NCBI GenBank assembly: GCA_947489425.1
Contig: CANLDL010000004.1
Coordinates: forward strand, 248,001-312,000
Reading direction: 5' to 3'
Origin: an uncultured Pseudomonadales bacterium
GTDB lineage: Bacteria > Pseudomonadota > Gammaproteobacteria > Pseudomonadales > Cellvibrionaceae
DNA: 64,000 nucleotides
This document shows, in pieces, positions 47,823-55,877 of this stretch; within the stretch, counting starts at the first letter, position 1, and each line of letters starts with the position of its first letter. A program made the translations under genes and the position numbers. The notes below the pieces were generated by a model. That model saw nothing but the letters and a program-made list of their open reading frames with translations, did not search any database and was not told the DNA's origin.

Positions 47823-49091
47823 CTAAAATCTTTTAGCTATGTCGATAAAAAAAACATTTTTATCAAAGTCATATAGAGAAATATTTGAATCGTTATTGGT
47901 GTGTTGATAAGCAACGCTGAGTGTAGTCTTATCAATAAATTCCCAAGATAATTTCGAGCGAAAATGAAGGCGCTTGTCTAATCGCTCTCGTAGGAATAAT
48001 TGGTCATCTCCATCATAGTTATTAACTCTGTAATCTACATCAAAGGATAGAGCAAGCGTATTATTGAGTTGTTTGCGCAGCGTGGTTCTTGAGCCATAGG
48101 TATCAAAATCTAAGTCGCCCGAGGAGTTTTCACTTTTTATATCTTTCGCGTAAAAAAGCTCTGACGTTAGACTTAAACTAGGAGATAAAAGGTGACGATA
48201 TTGTCCTCTTACACTGATACGCCTGTCATCTCTTATGTCTTGGTCGCTATAGTTTAAATCCTGTAGGTCTACAGAGATTTTATAATAATTTTTACCGTTT
48301 AAGAGTCGTAAATACTCATAATTTAGGCGTGAAATATCAATCTCATCAAAGTTGTCATAATCGACATAGCTTTGTATAAAGCGGAACGTCTGCTGAGTTT
48401 TTTCATAATTTAAGCGTGCTCCAAGGTCAATTGCAGCATAGGCTTGGTTAAAAAAATCATCATCGGTTTTTGACGCTGTACCTTTAATAATATAGGAGAG
48501 TGTATCCGTATGTTGATAACGAGCTCTGCCTGAGGCATATAAGGTTTGAGTAGTTTCATCATTCTCGCCACTGCTATCGGGCAATGTCAGAGAGATATTA
48601 TTAGAAGGGATAAATATAGATGTGTTATCGAGCCCAGAGTTGATATTGTCATCGTGGCCTACACGATAACCAACAATAGCGTCGTAACTCCACTCGCGTA
48701 CATATTTTAAGTTGTCCAGTGCTACTTGAGCAGCAGTCGATTGATCATTTTTTGCATCGATAACGAGCTTAAATTGAGTTTCTGCGGTGTCTTTTTGACC
48801 AAGCTGTGCATAAACTTGACCAAGAAATAACTGAGCTTCATAGTTTTTAGGGTCAATAACAACAGCTCTTTCCAGTGCAAATAATGCCTCTGTCCACTTG
48901 CCTTTAGAGTGTTCTATTCTTGCTAACGCTAAATTAGATTGGCTATTTTCTATGTCAAAATTAGGGACTTCATTCTGAGAGGATTCATAGATGGCATATG
49001 CAGAATGACTCAGAAAAAGTATAGCCGTAATTAATGAGAGAAACAGCATTTTGTGTGTGCGGTTAGCAGTGAAGATAAGATTATTTGACAT
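47823..49091 (-). CDS. TPR plus outer-membrane beta-barrel protein
   Basis: This 422-residue protein has an export signal (hydrophobic stretch at about 15-33), two to three TPR helices at about residues 48-125 (LALARIEHSKGKWTEA, YEAQLFLGQVYAQLG), and then about 280 residues of alternating strands ending in Phe (FIDIAKRF), an outer-membrane barrel. ATG 49049 (residue 15) is another possible start. The layout recalls periplasmic-TPR/barrel exporters, but the family is not identified. Its start overlaps the end of the phosphatase gene by 11 bases. Confidence 0.75.
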   Translation of the reverse strand: MSNNLIFTANRTHKMLFLSLITAILFLSHSAYAIYESSQNEVPNFDIENSQSNLALARIEHSKGKWTEALFALERAVVIDPKNYEAQLFLGQVYAQLGQKDTAETQFKLVIDAKNDQSTAAQVALDNLKYVREWSYDAIVGYRVGHDDNINSGLDNTSIFIPSNNISLTLPDSSGENDETTQTLYASGRARYQHTDTLSYIIKGTASKTDDDFFNQAYAAIDLGARLNYEKTQQTFRFIQSYVDYDNFDEIDISRLNYEYLRLLNGKNYYKISVDLQDLNYSDQDIRDDRRISVRGQYRHLLSPSLSLTSELFYAKDIKSENSSGDLDFDTYGSRTTLRKQLNNTLALSFDVDYRVNNYDGDDQLFLRERLDKRLHFRSKLSWEFIDKTTLSVAYQHTNNDSNISLYDFDKNVFFIDIAKRF

Positions 49092-49884
49092 AGCGTTTTA
49101 ACCAGTTAATCCATTTGTTCTTATTACATGTTGTTATCATGATTACGGTGGCATTGTCTTTACCACTTTTTTCATTTGAAGTGTCGATAAGTATTTTTGT
49201 ATCCTTTTTTTCAAAGGCACGTTGTGTTGTTTTTTCTAACTCCATATGGGGCATAGCATCGTGTACCCCATCAGTTGTTGCCAAAAAAATATCATCGATC
49301 ATAATCTCGCAAGAATCAGTGCTTACATCTAAATGTTCTCGTACGCCAAGTGCTTGGGTGACAATATTGCTGTGAATGGTAGCGTTGAGTTCTTGCTCCT
49401 TTTCTGGAGACTTATTGATCATTTCTTGGAGCAGGGTATGATCTTGCGTCAAAGGGTTGAGTAGGCGATTGCGATACAGGTAAAACCGCGAATCACCTAC
49501 ATGGGCATAATAAACCGATGCCTCATGGAATAAGCCAATGACAATGGTTGTTCCCATACCTTTATGGCTGGTATTTTTTTGCCCCGCCTCATATATTTTT
49601 ACATTAATGTCTTCAATAATTTTAACGAGAGCATTTTTAATCTGTGCTGGCTGTGTTTTACTCGTCAGTGTTTTTACATAATTCTTTAATTCATTGATAG
49701 AAAGGTCGACGGCCATTGCGCTGGCTATCTCACCAGCTTGATGCCCTCCCATACCATCGGCTAGTGCAAAGATATGGTGATTTCTGTCAAAGTCTGCATG
49801 GTCTTCGTTTAGTGAACGTACGAGTCCTACGTCGCTACTTTTTCGAAAATCCATATTGTATTTAATTGAGTAGTTAACCATCAT
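49081..49884 (-). CDS. PP2C-family Ser/Thr protein phosphatase
   Basis: This 267-residue metal-dependent cytosolic phosphatase contains the PPM motifs: SDVGLVRSLNEDH, FALADGMGGHQAGE, VYYAHVGDSRFYLYR, FLATDGVHD and GKDNATVIMI, with the metal-binding aspartates in place. It overlaps the kinase gene by 11 bases; the AAGGA just upstream suits either ATG 49884 or 49881. It should reverse phosphorylation by the adjacent kinase, a pairing seen in many bacteria. Confidence 0.92.
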   Translation of the reverse strand: MMVNYSIKYNMDFRKSSDVGLVRSLNEDHADFDRNHHIFALADGMGGHQAGEIASAMAVDLSINELKNYVKTLTSKTQPAQIKNALVKIIEDINVKIYEAGQKNTSHKGMGTTIVIGLFHEASVYYAHVGDSRFYLYRNRLLNPLTQDHTLLQEMINKSPEKEQELNATIHSNIVTQALGVREHLDVSTDSCEIMIDDIFLATTDGVHDAMPHMELEKTTQRAFEKKDTKILIDTSNEKSGKDNATVIMITTCNKNKWINWLKRYVK

Positions 49885-52456
49885 TTTTCCTTAACAGTCG
49901 TTTACACTCTATGAGCTCTTCTTCCATCATACTGGCATTAAGGTAGCGTTCTTCTCTATCCTTAGCGAGTGCATTGTGTAGTACTTCATTAAACAGATCA
50001 GGTAGCTCTGGACGCAGCTCCAATGGGTCTGGGTAAGGCTCACTGGTGATAGAGTACATAAGCCCTGCCAGTGAATCCCCATTAAAGGGAAGTTTTCCCG
50101 TGACTAATTGGAATGCCATGACACCTAGTGCAAATATATCAGCGCGACCATCGGATTTTTTACCCTTAAATTGCTCGGGTGACATATATGATGGTGTGCC
50201 AAGGACTGTGCCTGTTTTTGTTTTGCTAGCATCGGTAACACGGGCAATACCAAAATCGGTGATCACGACTTTTTTGGCGCTTTGCTCGTACATAATATTT
50301 GCGGGTTTTATATCCCGGTGTACCACATTATGTTCATGGGCATAGGCAAGCCCGCGGCAAACATCTATTAGTAGCGTAAAAGCTTCATCTAGGGGCAATA
50401 GATTATCTTTTTTGGTAAAAGGTGTCAGTTCGCCACCGGCTAAAAACTCCATAGCAATATAGGCAAGATCATGGTCATTACCTGCATCGTAAACCGTAAC
50501 AATATTTGGGTGATTCAAGCGACCTGCTGTTTCTGCCTCTCTAAAGAAACGCTCTTTGACGGACTCAATTTGATCTTCTTCAAATTCCTGTGAGAGAGCC
50601 ATAGTCTTTATAGCAACGACACGATCGATTTTAGGGTCACGCCCTTGGTAAACGATACCCATAGCACCTTTACCCAGCTCTTTAATGATTTCATAGCGCC
50701 CGAGCATGGGGTTAGCAATATCCCCTTCGGTGATAGCCATGGTTTGTCCGGGCCCTGAGCTAATATTACCGGCTCCCATAATTACGGTATTTTCGAGCTG
50801 TATGGCTTTGTCCTTACGTTGCCCAATATCTTTATAATTAGCATCGTATTCCGACATATGCCCATAAATAACAGCAGCTTTACTGAATTGTCGCTTGCGT
50901 TCAAAATCGAGGGCAAGGTTGTAAAGTACGGGCATCATTGAGTCATCTAATGGACATTTTTTAAACTTCTCAAAAGCTGCGTCTAATTGGCCTTGACCTT
51001 GGTAGGATAGACCTAGCATCCTATTACCTTCGGCGCTCTCTTTGTCAGAAGACTCCTTAGCGCGCTCTGCCTGTAAGTATTGATTGGTTGTAATAAGTAT
51101 GTGACCTAGGACCAAAAAAGCAGCCGCAGGGACTAGAGGTAACCAGTATTGATAGGCTGCTAGAGTGTATGACTCGGTAACGATAATAATGATGAGTAAG
51201 CCAAAGCTTACTAAAGCACTTAGATTTGCTTTTAGCTGTTTGTTAACGAGTAATAGATAGAAAAATATAAAAACAAACAGGCTATAAATTAACAGCTGAG
51301 ACCAGTCTGGAGTAATGACGTACTCTTCATTTAATATATTCGATAAGTTATGCGCCATAGAGATAATAGGCATCATTGCTGGATCGACAGGTGTTGCATG
51401 TTGATCGCCAATACCCGATGCAGTAACGCCAATTAAAACGACTTTGTTAAGGTATTTAGTAGGGGAAATATTGCCTAATAATACGTCGGAGAAACTATCG
51501 ATCTGAAAGGGAGATATGCCTCCTTTGCTACCATAATAAATATTTTTCATACGGTAGTAGTGGTCGGTTTTAATCGTTAAGTTGGCAAGCTCAACTTTTT
51601 TATGTGTGTTGAGGGTAATGTCTGTTGGCTCAAGGTTAAGCGCCTTGGCAGCAACATGCAGGGTAAAAGAGGGCAGTAGTTCACCATAGTAATCTAAAAA
51701 TAATGGTGTGCTGCGAATAATGCCATCACTATCGCTATGAACCGATAAATGCCCTAAGCCTTCTGATACGCTAGAGATTTTTTTTAAGGGTGGAAAAACA
51801 TGCGTTGCTGAAATCGGTGACGAGCTATAGGAGAAGTTACTGGTATCAAATGTAGGTTTAACGACAAATTTTTTGATGTCTTCGGGTAATGGCTCGTCGG
51901 CTAAGCCTAGCTGCTTACCTAAGCCTATGTGATAGGGGAGTACTACATTTCCAGCTTGCTTGATTTCTCGTGCTAATAAATCGTCGATATCGAGCTTTTC
52001 TCGAATAGTTAATAGCTCGGTAAATACGGTATCCACATCGTTAATGATAGATGCTTGTTGTTCAGGGTTTGTTATCTCTTCTGCCGTGCTTCTAAGTTGG
52101 TGAAGATTGGGCATGCTAAGAAGTGAGTCGACTAAATCGAGCCTGCGGTCTTTTTGTGCCTCTAAAAAAAAGATGGGGTAAGCAATGACTTTGGCGCCAC
52201 CATCATGAAGCCTATCTATCATCGCACTATGATAATCTCTTGACCAAGGCCAGCGTCCTATCTCAGCAATACTTTTTTCGTCTATGGCAATAATGTTGAC
52301 TTTTTTATTAGGAGTGCCAGAGAAAAATCCCATGCTGAAATCGTATAGCCAGCGCTCCAAAAAAAATGAAGAACCTAGCTGGGAGAGTGGAAGGGTTAAT
52401 AATAGTGAAAATACAACTATTAATGTGTGCGTATTAATTTTTTTAATGAGTGACAT
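49874..52456 (-). CDS. Transmembrane Ser/Thr protein kinase with CHASE2 sensor
   Basis: This 860-residue receptor-like kinase has an N-terminal membrane helix (about 11-28), a periplasmic CHASE2 domain (about 35-372), and three membrane helices (about 386-404, 412-430, 436-456). A TPR-like helical region (475-545) is followed by a Hanks-type kinase domain (588-850). Catalytic elements are intact: Gly loop GKGAMGIVY, Lys617, HRDIKPAN (713-720), DFG (734-736) and a Thr-rich activation loop ending SPEQ. It follows the TadE gene by five bases, so it belongs to the pilus operon. Confidence 0.93.
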   Translation of the reverse strand: MSLIKKINTHTLIVVFSLLLTLPLSQLGSSFFLERWLYDFSMGFFSGTPNKKVNIIAIDEKSIAEIGRWPWSRDYHSAMIDRLHDGGAKVIAYPIFFLEAQKDRRLDLVDSLLSMPNLHQLRSTAEEITNPEQQASIINDVDTVFTELLTIREKLDIDDLLAREIKQAGNVVLPYHIGLGKQLGLADEPLPEDIKKFVVKPTFDTSNFSYSSSPISATHVFPPLKKISSVSEGLGHLSVHSDSDGIIRSTPLFLDYYGELLPSFTLHVAAKALNLEPTDITLNTHKKVELANLTIKTDHYYRMKNIYYGSKGGISPFQIDSFSDVLLGNISPTKYLNKVVLIGVTASGIGDQHATPVDPAMMPIISMAHNLSNILNEEYVITPDWSQLLIYSLFVFIFFYLLLVNKQLKANLSALVSFGLLIIIIVTESYTLAAYQYWLPLVPAAAFLVLGHILITTNQYLQAERAKESSDKESAEGNRMLGLSYQGQGQLDAAFEKFKKCPLDDSMMPVLYNLALDFERKRQFSKAAVIYGHMSEYDANYKDIGQRKDKAIQLENTVIMGAGNISSGPGQTMAITEGDIANPMLGRYEIIKELGKGAMGIVYQGRDPKIDRVVAIKTMALSQEFEEDQIESVKERFFREAETAGRLNHPNIVTVYDAGNDHDLAYIAMEFLAGGELTPFTKKDNLLPLDEAFTLLIDVCRGLAYAHEHNVVHRDIKPANIMYEQSAKKVVITDFGIARVTDASKTKTGTVLGTPSYMSPEQFKGKKSDGRADIFALGVMAFQLVTGKLPFNGDSLAGLMYSITSEPYPDPLELRPELPDLFNEVLHNALAKDREERYLNASMMEEELIECKRLLRKNDG

Positions 52457-52461
52457 TTGAC

Positions 52462-53184
52462 TTAGCTACAATCGCTTGCAAAGGTGTAATCTCTTATCGG
52501 TGTCTGCATACGAATAATTGCTTGAGATTCGATAGGGATACGGTCGTTCTCGTAACAGTTTTTTGTAAAAGATCCCGTTGTTGGTACAACCCAACCATCG
52601 ATAGGGTCAGGGTCGTTGTCGGCATAACTTTGTAGCATCAGTCTTTTTATAGTTGTGCCAATGAGAGGTGTAATTATTTTGTGGCAATAGGTTACGCGAA
52701 TTTTTAATAAGTTTGCATCTTGAATAGAAACGCCACCCTTAAGAGCAGCAGAACGATAAACAAGGTGATCGTTAGGGATATAATGGTTGTAATCTGATGT
52801 TGCATTGGGATCAGGTAGCCAATGTTGGGAGCTAAATCCTGGGCTAATACGCTGGATGCAAACAAACTCGTCGGCTTCTATTAAGTCGATCGCGGCACTT
52901 TGTGATTGTTGAAAGCGGTCATAATCACTAATACCAGTTGGTGATGTTTCAAGTGCAGCAAGGCCTCGTGCGAGTGCATAGCGTATTGCACGTGGAGAGC
53001 CATAGTTTAGGGAACCTGCACGTGCTGCCTCGTGAGTCGCATAATTAAGCACGGTTTTAGCGTTATAAATAAAGCCAAAATGAATAACGGCAAACAAAAT
53101 CAGTAAGGTAACAAACATCACTACGACCATTTCTACCATGGCCTGGCCTGTTTGTTGGTTTCTATTAAGGAGCTTGCTTATCAT
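52462..53184 (-). CDS. TadE-like minor pseudopilin
   Basis: This protein of about 240 residues has a prepilin-like N-terminus: a short basic stretch, then GQAMVEMVVVMFVTLLILF, a class III leader processing site (G-QAMVE) and a single helix. The periplasmic remainder has two Cys pairs and no known domain. TadE-type proteins are minor components of the Tad pilus. ATG 53184 has GGAGA eight bases upstream; the longer TTG start is less likely. It overlaps the 3' end of the TPR gene. Confidence 0.82.
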   Translation of the reverse strand: MISKLLNRNQQTGQAMVEMVVVMFVTLLILFAVIHFGFIYNAKTVLNYATHEAARAGSLNYGSPRAIRYALARGLAALETSPTGISDYDRFQQSQSAAIDLIEADEFVCIQRISPGFSSQHWLPDPNATSDYNHYIPNDHLVYRSAALKGGVSIQDANLLKIRVTYCHKIITPLIGTTIKRLMLQSYADNDPDPIDGWVVPTTGSFTKNCYENDRIPIESQAIIRMQTPIRDYTFASDCS

Positions 53185-53635
53185 CGGCAATCTCCAGTAG
53201 TTTTTTCGATAAGCTTAACGCCTTATCATACAAAACATCATCTTTAGATATATAGGTCAACATTTGTCGCCAAGTATTAACACTTTGCTTGAGCTGTATT
53301 ACTCCCATATTGTGCCAAGCTTTAGATAAGCGAGGGTCTAGTAGTACGGCTTTTTCATAAGCCTCTACGGCTTTGTTATAGTTTTCTAGGCGTGTATAAC
53401 TATTGCCTATACGAAACCAGACAACGGCATCTGTTGTTATAGATTCACTTAATTTAAGGTATTCGAATAAAGCTAATTTATAATTTTTTTCGCTATAGGC
53501 TTTATTAGCAGAGGCGTAGATGCTTTTAAGCTCATCTGGCGACGGTTTTGCTGTACTGGCAATAGTGCCGCAGCCTATCATTGCTAAGCAAAATGCAGCG
53601 GTTATTAATAGTTTATAGCTTAATCGTGTTTTCAT
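53165..53635 (-). CDS. TadD-like TPR lipoprotein
   Basis: This protein of about 156 residues has a lipoprotein signal (LAMIGC lipobox near residue 22) and two to three TPR units (SANKAYSEKNYKLALFEYLK, VWFRIGNSYTRLENYNKA, AWHNMGVIQLK). TadD proteins in Tad loci are TPR lipoproteins needed for secretin/pilus assembly, which fits the position. The start is uncertain: ATG 53635, or TTG 53641 overlapping the stop of the DUF192 gene. Confidence 0.78.
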   Translation of the reverse strand: MKTRLSYKLLITAAFCLAMIGCGTIASTAKPSPDELKSIYASANKAYSEKNYKLALFEYLKLSESITTDAVVWFRIGNSYTRLENYNKAVEAYEKAVLLDPRLSKAWHNMGVIQLKQSVNTWRQMLTYISKDDVLYDKALSLSKKLLEIADDKQAP

Positions 53636-53637
53636 TA

Positions 53638-54027
53638 TCAATTACGTGTTTTGTCGTTATCAAGTTCAAGCGTCATATTTTTAACAAGAGATAAATGATT
53701 AATTTCTCCACTTAGCATCTCTAGTGTGTGTTTGGCGTACCAGCACATCGACATCCTTCTAGGTTTAATACTCTTGACCAATTTAACAATTTTATAGTTG
53801 CGGTCCAGATAGATAATATCCAAAGCGTACTTCATGCCAAAGGTATGGATCGAATTACACTTATTAATAAGTAGGCCTTGGCTATTATCTAATTTTGGTA
53901 GTTTAAGTAGTCCGCCTGTTCGTTCTAGTACGTTTTCGGTACTAAATATTTTAATGACAGCACTATCCTCAATCGTAGTGTTGTTGTCTGTGTCGCTAGT
54001 AGCAAAGTGACAGTTATAAGTTTTCAT
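53638..54027 (-). CDS. DUF192 family protein
   Basis: This 129-residue protein of DUF192 (PF02643-type) has the pattern RTGGLLKLPKL, GLLINKCNSIHTFGMKYALDIIYLD and KPRRMSMC..AKHTLEM. It has no signal peptide here, unlike many family members. Function is unknown. It sits between tadC and the TadD-like gene in the same direction, a position in which DUF192 genes recur in some Tad loci (recollection, not checked). Confidence 0.8.
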   Translation of the reverse strand: MKTYNCHFATSDTDNNTTIEDSAVIKIFSTENVLERTGGLLKLPKLDNSQGLLINKCNSIHTFGMKYALDIIYLDRNYKIVKLVKSIKPRRMSMCWYAKHTLEMLSGEINHLSLVKNMTLELDNDKTRN

Positions 54028-54112
54028 AGCTGGTTCTTTTACTACTTGTTATAAATACTCTTTAGCAGCATCAATTAATTATATTGCTCATTACCACTGT
54101 GGCAGTCATCAG

Positions 54113-55003
54113 CTATATGTCGAGTACTTTCATCATTATGGGAAAGCCAACGATCATAAAGGTAACCGGAAAAATAAAAACAATCAGTGGGAATACGAGT
54201 TTAACCGGTGCTTCCATAGCTTTCTTCTCAGCTCGCTGAAAACGCTCGTTACGGCGTTGTTCGGATTGAATCCGTAATGTGCTGGCCATACCAGAACCTG
54301 ATTTTTCAGCTTGTACCATTGCATTAACAAAACTTGTTATGTCTTGCATATCTAAACGTTCGGCCATACGTTTAAACGCTTCGGAGCGACTCACGCCTGC
54401 ACGTAAATCACGCATAATAATACTAAACTCTTGTCGTAATGGACCATCAGGGCCTTTATGCATAGCTTGTTGTAGTGCCCCCGATAAATTGAGACCGGCT
54501 TCAACAGCCATCGTTGTAAAGTCTAAGTAAACAGGCAGGGCGCGAATAACATCTTGCTCGCGTCGTTTACGTTTATCTGTTAACCAAACAAGAGGAAAGA
54601 AAAAGCCACCAAGAGTGGCCAAGAATACTATAAGCGTGCCGTGTTTTTCTGGCTGTAGTGCAAGCACCATTAATAAACTCAGTAAAAAACAAATTAACGC
54701 TGCAGCAAAGCGCAAGGATACAAATTGCTCGGCGGTTAACATAAAGTTAACGCCAGTTTTATGGAGCTTTTTTTCGACTCGGTCAAAATAGGCATTGCTA
54801 AAAATATTTTCTACAAGCATAGAAATTAACAGAATTAATGGCCAAATCATTTTTAGGCCAGCAGGTACCGGGTCCATGTAGGTACGGTCGTCTTGTTCTA
54901 TCTCTGGGGTAGAGGTTTGTGTAACGTAGGCAAATATCATCACGCCAACACCAAAGGCGATAATTGCTAAAAGATACAATGATCCGGTGGCTAAATTAAA
55001 CAT
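54113..55003 (-). CDS. tadC: Tad pilus inner-membrane platform protein TadC
   Basis: This 296-residue T2SSF/GspF-domain protein has membrane helices near residues 5-26, 50-66, 92-140 and 265-290. The conserved GspF core has VYLDFTTMAVEAGLNLSGAL and AMVQAEKSGSGMASTLR. It forms the inner-membrane platform with TadB. It overlaps tadB by eight bases, and the last residues lie just before an 85-base gap ahead of the DUF192 gene. Confidence 0.92.
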   Translation of the reverse strand: MFNLATGSLYLLAIIAFGVGVMIFAYVTQTSTPEIEQDDRTYMDPVPAGLKMIWPLILLISMLVENIFSNAYFDRVEKKLHKTGVNFMLTAEQFVSLRFAAALICFLLSLLMVLALQPEKHGTLIVFLATLGGFFFPLVWLTDKRKRREQDVIRALPVYLDFTTMAVEAGLNLSGALQQAMHKGPDGPLRQEFSIIMRDLRAGVSRSEAFKRMAERLDMQDITSFVNAMVQAEKSGSGMASTLRIQSEQRRNERFQRAEKKAMEAPVKLVFPLIVFIFPVTFMIVGFPIMMKVLDI

Positions 55004-55877
55004 CGATACTTGTTACCTTGCTGATAAAGAAGTAACCCAGTGCTTCCATAACGACGATTGCGCTTACAAAAGCCCAGCCAATATTTGTACTAAATAGCTT
55101 TTGCATCGCAATGGGCTCGATAACAAATAATATCGCGCCAACCATTAGAGGTAGCCCCGTCATCACAATGCCTTGCATTTTCCCTTGTGCGGTGAGCGAT
55201 TCTATCTTGCCTTCCATTGCCGCTTTACGCCTAAGTGTCTCTGCGAGAGTATTGAGAACCTCACCAAGGTCACCACCCACTTCCCGTGATATTTTCATAG
55301 CAGAGGAGAACATTAAAAAATCGGGGTTGGGTATGCGTCTCTCCATATTGCGTAAAGATTTCTCAAACTCTAAGCCTATACGCTGCTCGCGAGTAAACAG
55401 CATAAACTCCTGTGAAATAGGGGCAGGCTGGTCCTTTACTACTGCATCAATCGCCATCGATAAACTACCGCCGGAGGCCAGTGTGCCACTGATCATAATC
55501 AATGCATCAGGAAGTTGTTTTTCTATCTTATTGAGCCGTTTTTTGCGCATGCTGCGATAAAAGCGAAAGGGCAAAAACATAACAACGACTAATACAGTGA
55601 GAGAAATAAGCACGCTGCCGAACAACATATAGCTGAGTAGGGGGACAGTTACAATAGCGATAATATTGAAGACGAAGAGTTGCTGTGTATCGACAAATAA
55701 AAACATATCGCTCAAATTTGCTGATGATGTCTCTTTAAAGACGGCCTCGTATTCACCCCAAAAACTTTCTCCTTTTTGCGCGGCTATCCATGTCGCAATA
55801 ACAACGCAAAGAAAAAAAGCCGTAAGTACTAACCAAAATAAAGTGCTAGTACCAAGATTAAGGAAAAAATCCATCAT
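54996..55877 (-). CDS. tadB: Tad pilus inner-membrane platform protein TadB
   Basis: This 293-residue paralogue of TadC has a GspF domain containing LPDALIMISGTLASGGSLSMA and KISREVGGDLGEVLNTLAETLR. It has membrane helices near the N-terminus (about 12-30), two central (70-105) and C-terminal. It overlaps tadA by four bases (ATGA) and tadC by eight bases, which fits a single translationally coupled pilus operon. Confidence 0.92.
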   Translation of the reverse strand: MMDFFLNLGTSTLFWLVLTAFFLCVVIATWIAAQKGESFWGEYEAVFKETSSANLSDMFLFVDTQQLFVFNIIAIVTVPLLSYMLFGSVLISLTVLVVVMFLPFRFYRSMRKKRLNKIEKQLPDALIMISGTLASGGSLSMAIDAVVKDQPAPISQEFMLFTREQRIGLEFEKSLRNMERRIPNPDFLMFSSAMKISREVGGDLGEVLNTLAETLRRKAAMEGKIESLTAQGKMQGIVMTGLPLMVGAILFVIEPIAMQKLFSTNIGWAFVSAIVVMEALGYFFISKVTSIDV

